Counted from the first letter of the stretch, positions 12,601-28,236 are shown. The stretch: 64,000 nucleotides of DNA from Canna indica (GCA_034359265.1 CP136898.1:56719501-56783500), one strand, 5' to 3'. Made by a program: numbers and translations. Notes: generated by a model not told the origin, from the letters alone.

Positions 12601-15600
12601 TATTTATGACAAACTAATGCAAAGAATTGCACGCTTTTTGGAATAGAATCTTCAACGAAGTCGACTGATTGAACTTCAGGGTATCGGCTAGAAACGCCCA
12701 GCAATCTGAGTCCCGAGCGACTCCTGAACATTCACTGTGATGGGAGAAGTTGTTAATCGAGTTATTTATGACAAACTAATGCAAAGAATTGCACGCTTTT
12801 TGGAATAGAATCTTCAACGAAGTCGACTGATTGAACTTCTGGGTATCGGCTAGAAACGCCCAGCAATCTGAGTCCCGAGCGACTCTAGAACATTCACTGT
12901 GATGGAAGAAGTTGTTAATCTAGTTAGTTATGACAAACTAATGCAAAGAATTGCACGCTTTTTGGAATAGAATCTTCAACGAAGCCGACTGATTGAACTT
13001 CAGGGTATCGGCTAGAAACGCCCAGCAATCTGAGTCCCGAGCGACTCCAGAACATTCACTGTGATGGGAGAAGTTGTTAATCGAGTTATTTATGACAAAC
13101 TAATGCAAAGAATTGCACGCTTTTTGGAATAGAATCTTCAACGAAGTCGACTGATTGAATTTCAGGGTATCGGCTAGAAACGCCCAGCAATCTGAGTCCC
13201 GAGCGACTCCAGAACATTCACTGTGATGGGAGAAGTTGTTAATCTAGTTAGTTATGACAAACTAATGCAAAGAATTGCACAATTTTTCGAATAGAATCTT
13301 GAACGAAGCCGACTGATTGAACTTCGGGGTATCGGTTCAAAACGAACAGAAATCTGAGTCGCGAGCGACTCCAGAACATTCACTGTGATGTGAGAAGTTG
13401 TTAATCGAGTTATTTATGACAAACTAATGCAAAGAATTGCACGCTTTTTGGAATAGAATCTTCAACGAAGCCGACTGATTGAACTTCTGGGTATCGGCTA
13501 GAAACGCCCAGCAATCTGAGTCCCGAGCGACTCCAGAACATTCACTGTGATGGGAGAAGTTGTTAATCGAGTTATTTATGACAAACTAATGCAAAGAATT
13601 GCACGCTTTTTGGAATAGAATCTTCAACGAAGTCGACTGATTGAACTTCAGGGTATCGGCTAGAAACGCCCAGCAATCTGAGTCCCGAGCGACTCCAGAA
13701 CATTCACTGTGATGGGAGAAGTTGTTAATCGAGTTATTTATGACAAACTAATGCAAAGAATTGCACGCTTTTTGGAATAGAATCTTCAACGAAGTCGACT
13801 GATTGAACATCAGGGTATCGGCTAGAAACGCCCAGCAATCTGAGTCCCGAGCGACTCCAGAACATTCACTGTGATGGGAGAAGTTTTTAATCTAGTTAGT
13901 TATGACAAACTAATGCAAAGAATTGCACGCTTTTTGGAATAGAATCTTCAACGAAGCCGACTGATTGAACTTCAGGGTATCGGCTAGAAACGCCCAGCAA
14001 TCTGAGTCCCGAGCGACTCCAGAATATTCATTGTGATTGGAGAAGTTGTTAATCTAGTTAGTTATGACAAACTAATGCAAAGAATTGCACGCTTTTTGGA
14101 ATAGAATCTTCAACGAAGCCGACTGATTGAACTTCTGGGTATCGGCTAGAAACACCCAGCAATCTGAGTCCCGAGCGACTCCAGAACATTCACTGTGATG
14201 GGAGAAGTTGTTAATCGAGTTATTTATGACAAACTAATGCAAAGAATTGCACGCTTTTTGGAATAGAATCTTCAACGAAGTCGACTGATTGAATTTCAGG
14301 GTATCGGCTAGAAACGCCCAGCAATCTGAGTCCCGAGCGACTCCAGAACATTCACTGTGATGGGAGAAGTTGTTAATCTAGTTAGTTATGACAAACTAAT
14401 GCAAAGAATTGCACAATTTTTCGAATAGAATCTTGAACGAAGCCGACTGATTGAACTTCGGGGTATCGGTTCAAAACGAACAGAAATCTGAGTCGCGAGC
14501 GACTCCAGAACATTCACTGTGATGTGAGAAGTTGTTAATCGAGTTATTTATGACAAACTAATGCAAAGAATTGCACGCTTTTTGGAATAGAATCTTCAAC
14601 GAAGCCGACTGATTGAACTTCTGGGTATCGGCTAGAAACGCCCAGCAATCTGAGTCCCGAGCGACTCTAGAACATTCACTGTGATGGGAGAAGTTGTTAA
14701 TCTAGTTAGTTATGACAAACTAATGCAAAGAATTGCACGCTTTTTGGAATAGAATCTTCAACGAAGCCGACTGATTGAACTTCAGGGTATCGGCTAGAAA
14801 CGCCCAGCAATCTGAGTCCCGAGCGACTCCAGAACATTCACTGTGATGGGAGAAGTTGTTAATCGAGTTATTTATGACAAACTAATGCAAAGAATTGCAC
14901 GCTTTTTGGAATAGAATCTTCAACGAAGTCGACTTATTGAATTTCAGGGTATCGGCTAGAAACGCCCAGCAATCTGAGTCCCGAGCGACTCCAGAACATT
15001 CACTGTGATGGGAGAAGTTGTTAATCTAGTTAGTTATGACAAACTAATGCAAAGAATTGCACAATTTTTCGAATAGAATCTTGAACGAAGCCGACTGATT
15101 GAACTTCGGGGTATCGGTTCAAAACGAACAGAAATCTGAGTCCCGAGCGACTCCAGAACATTCACTGTGATGGGAGAAGTTGTTAATCGAGTTATTTATG
15201 ACAAACTAATGCAAAGAATTGCACGCTTTTTGGAATAGAATCTTCAACGAAGCCGACTGATTGAACTTCTGGGTATCGGCTAGAAACGTCCAGCAATCTG
15301 AGTCCCGAGCGACTCCAGAACATTCACTGTGATGGGAGAAGTTGTTAATCTAGTTAGTTATGACAAACTAATGCAAAGAATTGCACGCTTTTTGGAATAG
15401 AATCTTCAACGAAGCCGACTGATTGAACTTTAGGGTATCGGCTAGAAACGCCCAGCAATCTGAGTCGCGAGCGACTCCAGAACATTCACTGTGATGGGAG
15501 AAGTTGTTAATCTAGTTAGTTATGACAAACTAATGCAAAGAATTGCACGCTTTTTGGAATAGAATCTTCAACGAAGCCGACTGATTGAACTTCAGGGTAT

Positions 15601-17300
15601 CGGCTAGAAACGCCCAGCAATCTGAGTCCCGAGCGACTCCAGAACATTCACTGTGATGGGAGAAGTTGTTAATCGAGTTATTTATGACAAACTAATGCAA
15701 AGAATTGCACGCTTTTTGGAATAGAATCTTCAACGAAGTCGACTGATTGAACTTCAGGGCATCGGCTAGAAACGCCCAGCAATCTGAGTCCCGAGCGACT
15801 CCAGAACATTCACTGTGATGGGAGAAGTTGTTAATCGAGTTATATTTGATAGACTAATGCAAAGAATTGCACAATTTTTTGAATAGAATTTTGAACGAAG
15901 GCGACTGATTGATCTTCGGGGTATCGGTTCGAAACGAACAGAAATCTGAGTCGCGAGCGACTCCAGAACATTCACTGTGATGGGAGAAGTTGTTAATCTA
16001 GTTAGTTATGACAAACTAATGCAAAGAATTGCACGCTTTTTGGAATAGAATCTTCAACGAAGCCGACTGATTGAACTTCAGGGTATCGGCTAGAAACGCC
16101 CAGCAATCTGAGTCCCGAGCGACTCCAGAACATTCACTGTGATGGGAGAAGTTGTTAATCGAGTTATTTATGACAAACTAATGCAAAGAATTGCATGCTT
16201 TTTGGAATAGAATCTTCAACGAAGTCGACTGATTGAACTTCAGGGTATCGGCTAGAAACGCCGAGCAATCTGAGTCCCGAGCGACTCCAGAACATTCACT
16301 GTGATGGGAGAAGTTGTTAATCGAGTTATTTATGACAAACTAATGCAAAGAATTGCACGCTTTTTGGAATAGAATCTTCAACGAAGTCGACAGATTGAAC
16401 TTCAGGGTATCGGCTAGAAACGCCCAGCAATCTGAGTCCCGAGCGACTCCAGAACATTCACTGTGATGGGAGAAGTTGTTAATCTAGTTAGTTATGACAA
16501 ACTAATGCAAAGAATTGCACAATTTTTCGAATAGAATCTTCAACGAAGCCGACTGATTGAACTTCAGGGTATCGGCTAGAAACGCCCAGCAATCTGAGTC
16601 CCGAGCGACTCCAGAACATTCACTGTGATGGGAGAAGTTGTTAATCGAGTTATTTATGACAAACTAATGCAAAGAATTGCACGCTTTTTGGAATAGAATC
16701 TTCAACGAAGTCGACTGATTGAACTTCAGGGTATCGGCTAGAAACGCCCAGCAATCTGAGTCCCGAGCGACTCCAGAACATTCACTGTGATGGGAGAAGT
16801 TGTTAATCGAGTTATTTATGACAAACTAATGCAAAGAATTGCACGCTTTTTGGAATAGAATCTTCAACGAAGTCGACTGATTGAACTTCTGGGTATCGGC
16901 TAGAAACGCCCAGCAATCTGAGTCCCGAGCGACTCTAGAACATTCACTGTGATGGGAGAAGTTGTTAATCTAGTTAGTTATGACAAACTAATGCAAAGAA
17001 TTGCACGCTTTTTGGAATAGAATCTTCAACGAAGCCGACTGATTGAACTTCAGGGTATCGGCTAGAAACGCCCAGCAATCTGAGTCCCGAGCGACTCCAG
17101 AACATTCACTGTGATGGGAGAAGTTGTTAATCGAGTTATTTATGACAAACTAATGCAAAGAATTGCATGCTTTTTGGAATAGAATCTTCAACGAAGTCGA
17201 CTGATTGAACTTCAGGGTATCGGCTAGAAACGCCGAGCAATCTGAGTCCCGAGCGACTCCAGAACATTCACTGTGATGGGAGAAGTTGTTAATCGAGTTA
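9610..17300. repeat. 38-mer spaced duplication (6,156 bp offset)
   Basis: The class C monomer at 9610 recurs at 15766, followed in both copies by the same rare variants in order: 'gcatgcttttt' (10037 and 16193) and then 'cgccgagcaatc'. The offset is 38 monomers. The first copy continues to a 'tttaagac' monomer while the second does not at once, so the copies have since diverged by monomer gain or loss. Confidence 0.65.
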
Positions 17301-17369
17301 TTTAAGACAAACTAATGCAAAGAATTGCACGCTTTTTGGAATAGAATCTTCAACGAAGTCGACTGATTG

Positions 17370-17380
17370 AACTTGGGTAT
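17370..17380. other. 2-bp deletion in satellite register
   Basis: The monomer reads 'gaacttgggtatcgg' where others have 'gaacttctgggtatcgg'. Class C spacing from 15766 to 23702 is 7,936 bp, 2 bp short of 49 monomers, which agrees. It is one of only three register shifts detected in the array. Confidence 0.85.
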
Positions 17381-20300
17381 CGGCTAGAAACGCCCAGCAA
17401 TCTGAGTCCCGAGCGACTCCAGAACATTCACTGTGATGGGAGAAGTTGTTAATCTAGTTAGTTATGACAAACTAATGCAAAGAATTGCACGCTTTTTGGA
17501 ATAGAATCTTCAACGAAGCCGACTGATTGAACTTCAGGGTATCGGCTAGAAACGCCCAGCAATCTGAGTCCCGAGCGACTCCAGAACATTCACTGTGATG
17601 GGAGAAGTTGTTAATCGAGTTATTTATGACAAACTAATGCAAAGAATTGCACGCTTTTTGGAATAGAATCTTCAACGAAGTCGACAGATTGAACTTCAGG
17701 GTATCGGCTAGAAACGCCCAGCAATCTGAGTCCCGAGCGACTCCAGAACATTCACTGTGATGGGAGAAGTTGTTAATCTAGTTAGTTATGACAAACTAAT
17801 GCAAAGAATTGCACAATTTTTCGAATAGAATCTTCAACGAAGCCGACTGATTGAACTTCAGGGTATCGGCTAGAAACGCCCAGCAATCTGAGTCCCGAGC
17901 GACTCCAGAACATTCACTGTGATGGGAGAAGTTGTTAATCGAGTTATTTATGACAAACTAATGCAAAGAATTGCACGCTTTTTGGAATAGAATCTTCAAC
18001 GAAGTCGACTGATTGAACTTCAGGGTATCGGCTAGAAACGCCCAGCAATCTGAGTCCCGAGCGACTCCAGAACATTCACTGTGATGGGAGAAGTTGTTAA
18101 TCGAGTTATTTATGACAAACTAATGCAAAGAATTGCACGCTTTTTGGAATAGAATCTTCAACGAAGTCGACTGATTGAACTTCTGGGTATCGGCTAGAAA
18201 CGCCCAGCAATCTGAGTCCCGAGCGACTCTAGAACATTCACTGTGATGGGAGAAGTTGTTAATCTAGTTAGTTATGACAAACTAATGCAAAGAATTGCAC
18301 GCTTTTTGGAATAGAATCTTCAACGAAGCCGACTGATTGAACTTCAGGGTATCGGCTAGAAACGCCCAGCAATCTGAGTCCCGAGCGACTCCAGAACATT
18401 CACTGTGATGGGAGAAGTTGTTAATCGAGTTATTTATGACAAACTAATGCAAAGAATTGCACAATTTTTCGAATAGAATCTTGAACGAAGCCGACTGATT
18501 GAACTTCGGGGTATCGGTTCAAAACGAACAGAAATCTGAGTCGCGAGCGACTCCAGAATATTCACTGTGATGGGAGAAGTTGTTAATCGAGTTATTTATG
18601 ACAAACTAATGCAAAGAATTGCACGCTTTTTGGAATAGAATCTTCAACGAAGCCGACTGATTGAACTTCTGGGTATCGGCTAGAAACGTCCAGCAATCTG
18701 AGTCCCGAGCGACTCCAGAACATTCACTGTGATGGGAGAAGTTGTTAATCTAGTTAGTTATGACAAACTAATGCAAAGAATTGCACGCTTTTTGGAATAG
18801 AATCTTCAACGAAGCCGACTGATTGAACTTCAGGGTATCGGCTAGAAACGCCCAGCAATCTGAGTCCCGAGCGACTCCAGAACATTCACTGTGATGGGAG
18901 AAGTTGTTAATCGAGTTATTTATGACAAACTAATGCAAAGAATTGCACGCTTTTTGGAATAGAATCTTCAACGAAGTCGACTGATTGAACTTCAGGGTAT
19001 CGGCTAGAAACGCCCAGCAATCTGAGTCCCGAGCGACTCCAGAACATTCACTGTGATGGGAGAAGTTGTTAATCGAGTTATTTATGACAAACTAATGCAA
19101 AGAATTGCACGCTTTTTGGAATAGAATCTTCAACGAAGTCGACTGATTGAACTTCTGGGTATCGGCTAGAAACGCCCAGCAATCTGAGTCCCGAGCGACT
19201 CTAGAACATTCACTGTGATGGGAGAAGTTGTTAATCTAGTTAGTTATGACAAACTAATGCAAAGAATTGCACGCTTTTTGGAATAGAATCTTCAACGAAG
19301 CCGACTGATTGAACTTCAGGGTATCGGCTAGAAACGCCCAGCAATCTGAGTCCCGAGCGACTCCAGAACATTCACTGTGATGGGAGAAGTTGTTAATCGA
19401 GTTATTTATGACAAACTAATGCAAAGAATTGCACAATTTTTCGAATAGAATCTTGAACGAAGCCGACTGATTGAACTTCGGGGTATCGGTTCAAAACGAA
19501 CAGAAATCTGAGTCGCGAGCGACTCCAGAATATTCACTGTGATGGGAGAAGTTGTTAATCGAGTTATTTATGACAAACTAATGCAAAGAATTGCACGCTT
19601 TTTGGAATAGAATCTTCAACGAAGCCGACTGATTGAACTTCTGGGTATCGGCTAGAAACGTCCAGCAATCTGAGTCCCGAGCGACTCCAGAACATTCACT
19701 GTGATGGGAGAAGTTGTTAATCTAGTTAGTTATGACAAACTAATGCAAAGAATTGCACGCTTTTTGGAATAGAATCTTCAACGAAGCCGACTGATTGAAC
19801 TTCAGGGTATCGGCTAGAAACGCCCAGCAATCTGAGTCCCGAGCGACTCCAGAACATTCACTGTGATGGGAGAAGTTGTTAATCGAGTTATTTATGACAA
19901 ACTAATGCAAAGAATTGCACGCTTTTTGGAATAGAATCTTCAACGAAGTCGACTGATTGAACTTCAGGGTATCGGCTAGAAACGCCCAGCAATCTGAGTC
20001 CCGAGCGACTCCAGAACATTCACTGTGATGGGAGAAGTTGTTAATCGAGTTATTTATGACAAACTAATGCAAAGAATTGCACGCTTTTTGGAATAGAATC
20101 TTCAACGAAGTCGACTGATTGAACTTCTGGGTATCGGCTAGAAACGCCCAACAATCTGAGTCCCGAGCGACTCTAGAACATTCACTGTGATGGGAGAAGT
20201 TGTTAATCTAGTTAGTTATGACAAACTAATGCAAAGAATTGCACGCTTTTTGGAATAGAATCTTCAACGAAGCCGACTGATTGAACTTCAGGGTATCGGC

Positions 20301-23300
20301 TAGAAACGCCCAGCAATCTGAGTCCCGAGCGACTCCAGAACATTCACTGTGATGGGAGAAGTTGTTAATCGAGTTATTTATGACAAACTAATGCAAAGAA
20401 TTGCACGCTTTTTGGAATAGAATCTTCAACGAAGTCGACAGATTGAACTTCAGGGTATCGGCTAGAAACGCCCAGCAATCTGAGTCCCGAGCGACTCCAG
20501 AACATTCACTGTGATGGGAGAAGTTGTTAATCTAGTTAGTTATGACAAACTAATGCAAAGAATTGCACAATTTTTCGAATAGAATCTTGAACGAAGCCGA
20601 CTGATTGAACTTCGGGGTATCGGTTCAAAACGAACAGAAATCTGAGTCGCGAGCGACTCCAGAACATTCATTGTGATGTGAGAAGTTGTTAATCGAGTTA
20701 TTTATGACAAACTAATGCAAAGAATTGCACGCTTTTTGGAATAGAATCTTCAACGAAGCCGACTGATTGAACTTCAGGGTATCGGCTAGAAACGCCCAGC
20801 AATCTGAGTCCCGAGCGACTCCAGAACATTCACTGTGATGGGAGAAGTTGTTAATCGAGTTATTTATGACAAACTAATGCAAAGAATTGCACGCTTTTTG
20901 GAATAGAATCTTCAACGAAGTCGACTGATTGAACTTCAGGGTATCGGCTAGAAACGCCCAGCAATCTGAGTCCCGAGCGACTCCAGAACATTCACTGTGA
21001 TGGGAGAAGTTGTTAATCGAGTTATTTATGACAAACTAATGCAAAGAATTGCACGCTTTTTGGAATAGAATCTTCAACGAAGTCGACTGATTGAACTTCT
21101 GGGTATCGGCTAGAAACGCCCAACAATCTGAGTCCCGAGCGACTCTAGAACATTCACTGTGATGGGAGAAGTTGTTAATCTAGTTAGTTATGACAAACTA
21201 ATGCAAAGAATTGCACGCTTTTTGGAATAGAATCTTCAACGAAGCCGACTGATTGAACTTCAGGGTATCGGCTAGAAACGCCCAGCAATCTGAGTCCCGA
21301 GCGACTCCAGAACATTCACTGTGATGGGAGAAGTTGTTAATCGAGTTATTTATGACAAACTAATGCAAAGAATTGCACGCTTTTTGGAATAGAATCTTCA
21401 ACGAAGTCGACAGATTGAACTTCAGGGTATCGGCTAGAAACGCCCAGCAATCTGAGTCCCGAGCGACTCCAGAACATTCACTGTGATGGGAGAAGTTGTT
21501 AATCTAGTTAGTTATGACAAACTAATGCAAAGAATTGCACAATTTTTCGAATAGAATCTTGAACGAAGCCGACTGATTGAACTTCGGGGTATCGGTTCAA
21601 AACGAACAGAAATCTGAGTCGCGAGCGACTCCAGAACATTCATTGTGATGTGAGAAGTTGTTAATCGAGTTATTTATGACAAACTAATGCAAAGAATTGC
21701 ACGCTTTTTGGAATAGAATCTTCAACGAAGCCGACTGATTGAACTTCTGGGTATCGGCTAGAAACGTCCAGCAATCTGAGTCCCGAGCGACTCCAGAACA
21801 TTCACTGTGATGGGAGAAGTTGTTAATCGAGTTATTTATGACAAACTAATGCAAAGAATTGCACGCTTTTTGGAATAGAATCTTCAACGAAGTCGACAGA
21901 TTGAACTTCAGGGTATCGGCTAGAAACGCCCAGCAATCTGAGTCCCGAGCGACTCCAGAACATTCACTGTGATGGGAGAAGTTGTTAATCTAGTTAGTTA
22001 TGACAAACTAATGCAAAGAATTGCACAATTTTTCGAATAGAATCTTCAACGATGCCGACTGATTGAACTTCAGGGTATCGGCTAGAAACGCCCAGCAATC
22101 TGAGTCCCGAGCGACTCCAGAACATTCACTGCGATGGGAGAAGTTGTTAATCGAGTTATTTATGACAAACTAATGCAAAGAATTGCACGCTTTTTGGAAT
22201 AGAATCTTCAACGAAGTCGACTGATTGAACTTCAGGGTATCGGCTAGAAACGCCCAGCAATCTGAGTCCCGAGCGACTCCAGAACATTCACTGTGATGGG
22301 AGAAGTTGTTAATCGAGTTATTTATGACAAACTAATGCAAAGAATTGCACGCTTTTTGGAATAGAATCTTCAACGAAGTCGACTGATTGAACTTCTGGGT
22401 ATCGGCTAGAAACGCCCAGCAATCTGAGTCCCGAGCGACTCTAGAACATTCACTGTGATGGGAGAAGTTGTTAATCTAGTTAGTTATGACAAACTAATGC
22501 AAAGAATTGCACGCTTTTTGGAATAGAATCTTCAACGAAGCCGACTGATTGAACTTCAGGGTATCGGCTAGAAACGCCCAGCAATCTGAGTCCCGAGCGA
22601 CTCCAGAACATTCACTGTGATGGGAGAAGTTGTTAATCGAGTTATTTATGACAAACTAATGCAAAGAATTGCACAATTTTTCGAATAGAATCTTGAACGA
22701 AGCCGACTGATTGAACTTCGGGGTATCGGTTCAAAACGAACAGAAATCTGAGTCGCGAGCGACTCCAGAATATTCACTGTGATGGGAGAAGTTGTTAATC
22801 GAGTTATTTATGACAAACTAATGCAAAGAATTGCACGCTTTTTGGAATAGAATCTTCAACGAAGCCGACTGATTGAACTTCTGGGTATCGGCTAGAAACG
22901 TCCAGCAATCTGAGTCCCGAGCGACTCCAGAACATTCACTGTGATGGGAGAAGTTGTTAATCTAGTTAGTTATGACAATCTAATGCAAAGAATTGCACGC
23001 TTTTTGGAATAGAATCTTCAACGAAGCCGACTGATTGAACTTCAGGGTATCGGCTAGAAACGCCCAGCAATCTGAGTCCCGAGCGACTCCAGAACATTCA
23101 CTGTGATGGGAGAAGTTGTTAATCGAGTTATTTATGACAAACTAATGCAAAGAATTGCACGCTTTTTGGAATAGAATCTTCAACGAAGTCGACTGATTGA
23201 ACTTCAGGGTATCGGCTAGAAACGCCCAGCAATCTGAGTCCCGAGCGACTCCAGAACATTCACTGTGATGGGAGAAGTTGTTAATCGAGTTATTTATGAC

Positions 23301-25213
23301 AAACTAATGCAAAGAATTGCACGCTTTTTGGAATAGAATCTTCAACGAAGTCGACTGATTGAACTTCTGGGTATCGGCTAGAAACGCCCAACAATCTGAG
23401 TCCCGAGCGACTCTAGAACATTCACTGTGATGGGAGAAGTTGTTAATCTAGTTAGTTATGACAAACTAATGCAAAGAATTGCACGCTTTTTGGAATAGAA
23501 TCTTCAACGAAGCCGACTGATTGAACTTCAGGGTATCGGCTAGAAACGCCCAGCAATCTGAGTCCCGAGCGACTCCAGAACATTCACTGTGATGGGAGAA
23601 GTTGTTAATCGAGTTATTTATGACAAACTAATGCAAAGAATTGCACGCTTTTTGGAATAGAATCTTCAACGAAGTCGACAGATTGAACTTCAGGGTATCG
23701 GCTAGAAACGCCCAGCAATCTGAGTCCCGAGCGACTCCAGAACATTCACTGTGATGGGAGAAGTTGTTAATCGAGTTATATTTGATAGACTAATGCAAAG
23801 AATTGCACAATTTTTTGAATAGAATTTTGAACGAAGGCGACTGATTGATCTTCGGGGTATCGGTTCGAAACGAACAGAAATCTGAGTCGCGAGCGACTCC
23901 AGAACATTCACTGTGATGGGAGAAGTTGTTAATCTAGTTAGTTATGACAAACTAATGCAAAGAATTGCACGCTTTTTGGAATAGAATCTTCAACGAAGCC
24001 GACTGATTGAACTTCAGGGTATCGGTTAGAAACGCCCAGCAATCTGAGTCCCGAGCGACTCCAGAACATTCACTGTGATGGGAGAAGTTGTTAATCGAGT
24101 TATTTATGACAAACTAATGCAAAGAATTGCATGCTTTTCGGAATAGAATCTTCAACGAAGTCGACTGATTGAACTTCAGGGTATCGGCTAGAAACGCCGA
24201 GCAATCTGAGTCCCGAGCGACTCCAGAACATTCACTGTGATGGGAGAAGTTGTTAATCGAGTTATTTAAGACAAACTAATGCAAAGAATTGCACGCTTTT
24301 TGGAATAGAATCTTCAACGAAGTCGACTGATTGAACTTCAGGGTATCGGCTAGAAACGCCCAGCAATCTGAGTCCCGAGCGACTCCAGAACATTCACTGT
24401 GATGGGAGAAGTTGTTAATCTAGTTAGTTATGACAAACTAATGCAAAGAATTGCACAATTTTTCGAATAGAATCTTCAACGAAGCCGACTGATTGAACTT
24501 CAGGGTATCGGCTAGAAACGCCCAGCAATCTGAGTCCCGAGCGACTCCAGAACATTCACTGTGATGGGAGAAGTTGTTAATCGAGTTATTTATGACAAAC
24601 TAATGCAAAGAATTGCACGCTTTTTGGAATAGAATCTTCAACGAAGTCGACTGATTGAACTTCAGGGTATCGGCTAGAAACGCCCAGCAATCTGAGTCCC
24701 GAGCGACTCCAGAACATTCACTGTGATGGGAGAAGTTGTTAATCGAGTTATTTATGACAAACTAATGCAAAGAATTGCACAATTTTTCGAATAGAATCTT
24801 GAACGAAGCCGACTGATTGAACTTCGGGGTATCGGTTCAAAACGAACAGAAATCTGAGTCGCGAGCGACTCCAGAACATTCACTGTGATGGGAGAAGTTG
24901 TTAATCGAGTTATTTATGACAAACTAATGCAAAGAATTGCACGCTTTTTGGAATAGAATCTTCAACGAAGCCGACTGATTGAACTTCTGGGTATCGGCTA
25001 GAAACGTCCAGCAATCTGAGTCCCGAGCGACTCCAGAACATTCACTGTGATGGGAGAAGTTGTTAATCTAGTTAGTTATGACAAACTAATGCAAAGAATT
25101 GCACGCTTTTTGGAATAGAATCTTCAACGAAGCCGACTGATTGAACTTCTGGGTATCGGCTAGAAACGCCCAGCAATCTGAGTCCCGAGCGACTCCAGAA
25201 CATTCACTGTGAT

Positions 25214-25226
25214 GGGAGAAATGTTA
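25214..25226. other. 1-bp deletion in a class C monomer
   Basis: 'gggagaaatgttaatcg' replaces 'gggagaagttgttaatcg'. Class C spacing 23702-26779 is 3,077 bp, 1 bp short of 19 monomers. This breaks the minus-strand frame seen in other class C monomers, an argument against that frame being a selected gene. Confidence 0.85.
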
Positions 25227-28200
25227 ATCGAGTTATATTTGATAGACTAATGCAAAAAATTGCACAATTTTTTGAATAGAATTTTGAACGAAGGCGACTG
25301 ATTGATCTTCGGGGTATCGGTTCGAAACGAACAGAAATCTGAGTCGCGAGCGACTCCAGAACATTCACTGTGATGGGAGAAGTTGTTAATCTAGTTAGTT
25401 ATGACAAACTAATGCAAAGAATTGCACGCTTTTTGGAATAGAATCTTCAACGAAGCCGACTGATTGAACTTCAGGGTATCGGCTAGAAACGCCCAGCAAT
25501 CTGAGTCCCGAGCGACTCCAGAACATTCACTGTGATGGGAGAAGTTGTTAATCGAGTTATTTATGACAAACTAATGCAAAGAATTGCACGCTTTTTGGAA
25601 TAGAATCTTCAACGAAGTCGACTGATTGAACTTCAGGGTATCGGCTAGAAACGCCCAGCAATCTGAGTCCCGAGCGACTCCAGAACATTCACTGTGATGG
25701 GAGAAGTTGTTAATCGAGTTATTTATGACAAACTAATGCAAAGAATTGCACGCTTTTTGGAATAGAATCTTCAACGAAGTCGACTGATTGAACTTCTGGG
25801 TATCGGCTAGAAACGCCCAGCAATCTGAGTCCCGAGCGACTCGAGAACATTCACTGTGATGGGAGAAGTTGTTAATCTAGTTAGTTATGACAAACTAATG
25901 CAAAGAATTGCACGCTTTTTGGAATAGAATCTTCAACGAAGCCGACTGATTGAACTTCAGGGTATCGGCTAGAAACGCCCAGCAATCTGAGTCCCGAGCG
26001 ACTCCAGAACATTCACTGTGATGGGAGAAGTTGTTAATCGAGTTATTTATGACAAACTAATGCAAAGAATTGCACGCTTTTTGGAATAGAATCTTCAACG
26101 AAGTCGACTGATTGAATTTCAGGGTATCGGCTAGAAACGCCCAGCAATCTGAGTCCCGAGCGACTCCAGAACATTCACTGTGATGGGAGAAGTTGTTAAT
26201 CTAGTTAGTTATGACAAACTAATGCAAAGAATTGCACAATTTTTCGAATAGAATCTTGAACGAAGCCGACTGATTGAACTTCGGGGTATCGGTTCAAAAC
26301 GAACAGAAATCTGAGTCGCGAGCGACTCCAGAACATTCACTGTGATGTGAGAAGTTGTTAATCGAGTTATTTATGACAAACTAATGCAAAGAATTGCACG
26401 CTTTTTGGAATAGAATCTTCAACGAAGCCGACTGATTGAACTTCTGGGTATCGGCTAGAAACGTCCAGCAATCTGAGTCCCGAGCGACTCCAGAACATTC
26501 ACTGTGATGGGAGAAGTTGTTAATCTAGTTAGTTATGACAAACTAATGCAAAGAATTGCACGCTTTTTGGAATAGAATCTTCAACGAAGCCGACTGATTG
26601 AACTTCAGGGTATCGGCTAGAAACGTCCAGCAATCTGAGTCCCGAGCGACTCCAGAACATTCACTGTGATGGGAGAAGTTGTTAATCTAGTTAGTTATGA
26701 CAAACTAATGCAAAGAATTGCACGCTTTTTGGAATAGAATCTTCAACGAAGCCGACTGATTGAACTTCAGGGTATCGGCTAGAAACGCCCAGCAATCTGA
26801 GTCCCGAGCGACTCCAGAACATTCACTGTGATGGGAGAAGTTGTTAATCGAGTTATATTTGATAGACTAATGCAAAGAATTGCACAATTTTTTGAATAGA
26901 ATTTTGAACGAAGGCGACTGATTGATCTTCGGGGTATCGGTTCGAAACGAACAGAAATCTGAGTCGCGAGCGACTCCAGAACATTCACTGTGATGGGAGA
27001 AGTTGTTAATCTAGTTAGTTATGACAAACTAATGCAAAGAATTGCACGCTTTTTGGAATAGAATCTTCAACGAAGCCGACTGATTGAACTTCTGGGTATC
27101 GGCTAGAAACGTCCAGCAATCTGAGTCCCGAGCGACTCCAGAACATTCACTGTGATGGGAGAAGTTGTTAATCTAGTTAGTTATGACAATCTAATGCAAA
27201 GAATTGCACGCTTTTTGGAATAGAATCTTCAACGAAGCCGACTGATTGAACTTCAGGGTATCGGCTAGAAACGCCCAGCAATCTGAGTCCCGAGCGACTC
27301 CAGAACATTCACTGTGATGGGAGAAGTTGTTAATCGAGTTATTTATGACAAACTAATGCAAAGAATTGCACGCTTTTTGGAATAGAATCTTCAACGAAGC
27401 CGACTGATTGAACTTCTGGGTATCGGCTAGAAACGTCCAGCAATCTGAGTCCCGAGCGACTCCAGAACATTCACTGTGATGGGAGAAGTTGTTAATCTAG
27501 TTAGTTATGACAAACTAATGCAAAGAATTGCACGCTTTTTGGAATAGAATCTTCAACGAAGCCGACTGATTGAACTTCAGGGTATCGGCTAGAAACGCCC
27601 AGCAATCTGAGTCCCGAGCGACTCCAGAACATTCACTGTGATGGGAGAAGTTGTTAATCGAGTTATATTTGATAGACTAATGCAAAGAATTGCACAATTT
27701 TTTGAATAGAATTTTGAACGAAGGCGACTGATTGATCTTCGGGGTATCGGTTCGAAACGAACAGAAATCTGAGTCGCGAGCGACTCCAGAACATTCACTG
27801 TGATGGGAGAAGTTGTTAATCTAGTTAGTTATGACAAACTAATGCAAAGAATTGCACAATTTTTCGAATAGAATCTTGAACGAAGCCGACTGATTGAACT
27901 TCGGGGTATCGGTTCAAAACGAACAGAAATCTGAGTCGCGAGCGACTCCAGAACATTCACTGTGATGTGAGAAGTTGTTAATCGAGTTATTTATGACAAA
28001 CTAATGCAAAGAATTGCACGCTTTTTGGAATAGAATCTTCAACGAAGCCGACTGATTGAACTTCTGGGTATCGGCTAGAAACGTCCAGCAATCTGAGTCC
28101 CGAGCGACTCCAGAACATTCACTGTGATGGGAGAAGTTGTTAATCTAGTTAGTTATGACAAACTAATGCAAAGAATTGCACGCTTTTTGGAATAGAATCT

Positions 28201-28236
28201 TCAACGAAGCCGACTGATTGAACTTCAGGGTATCGG

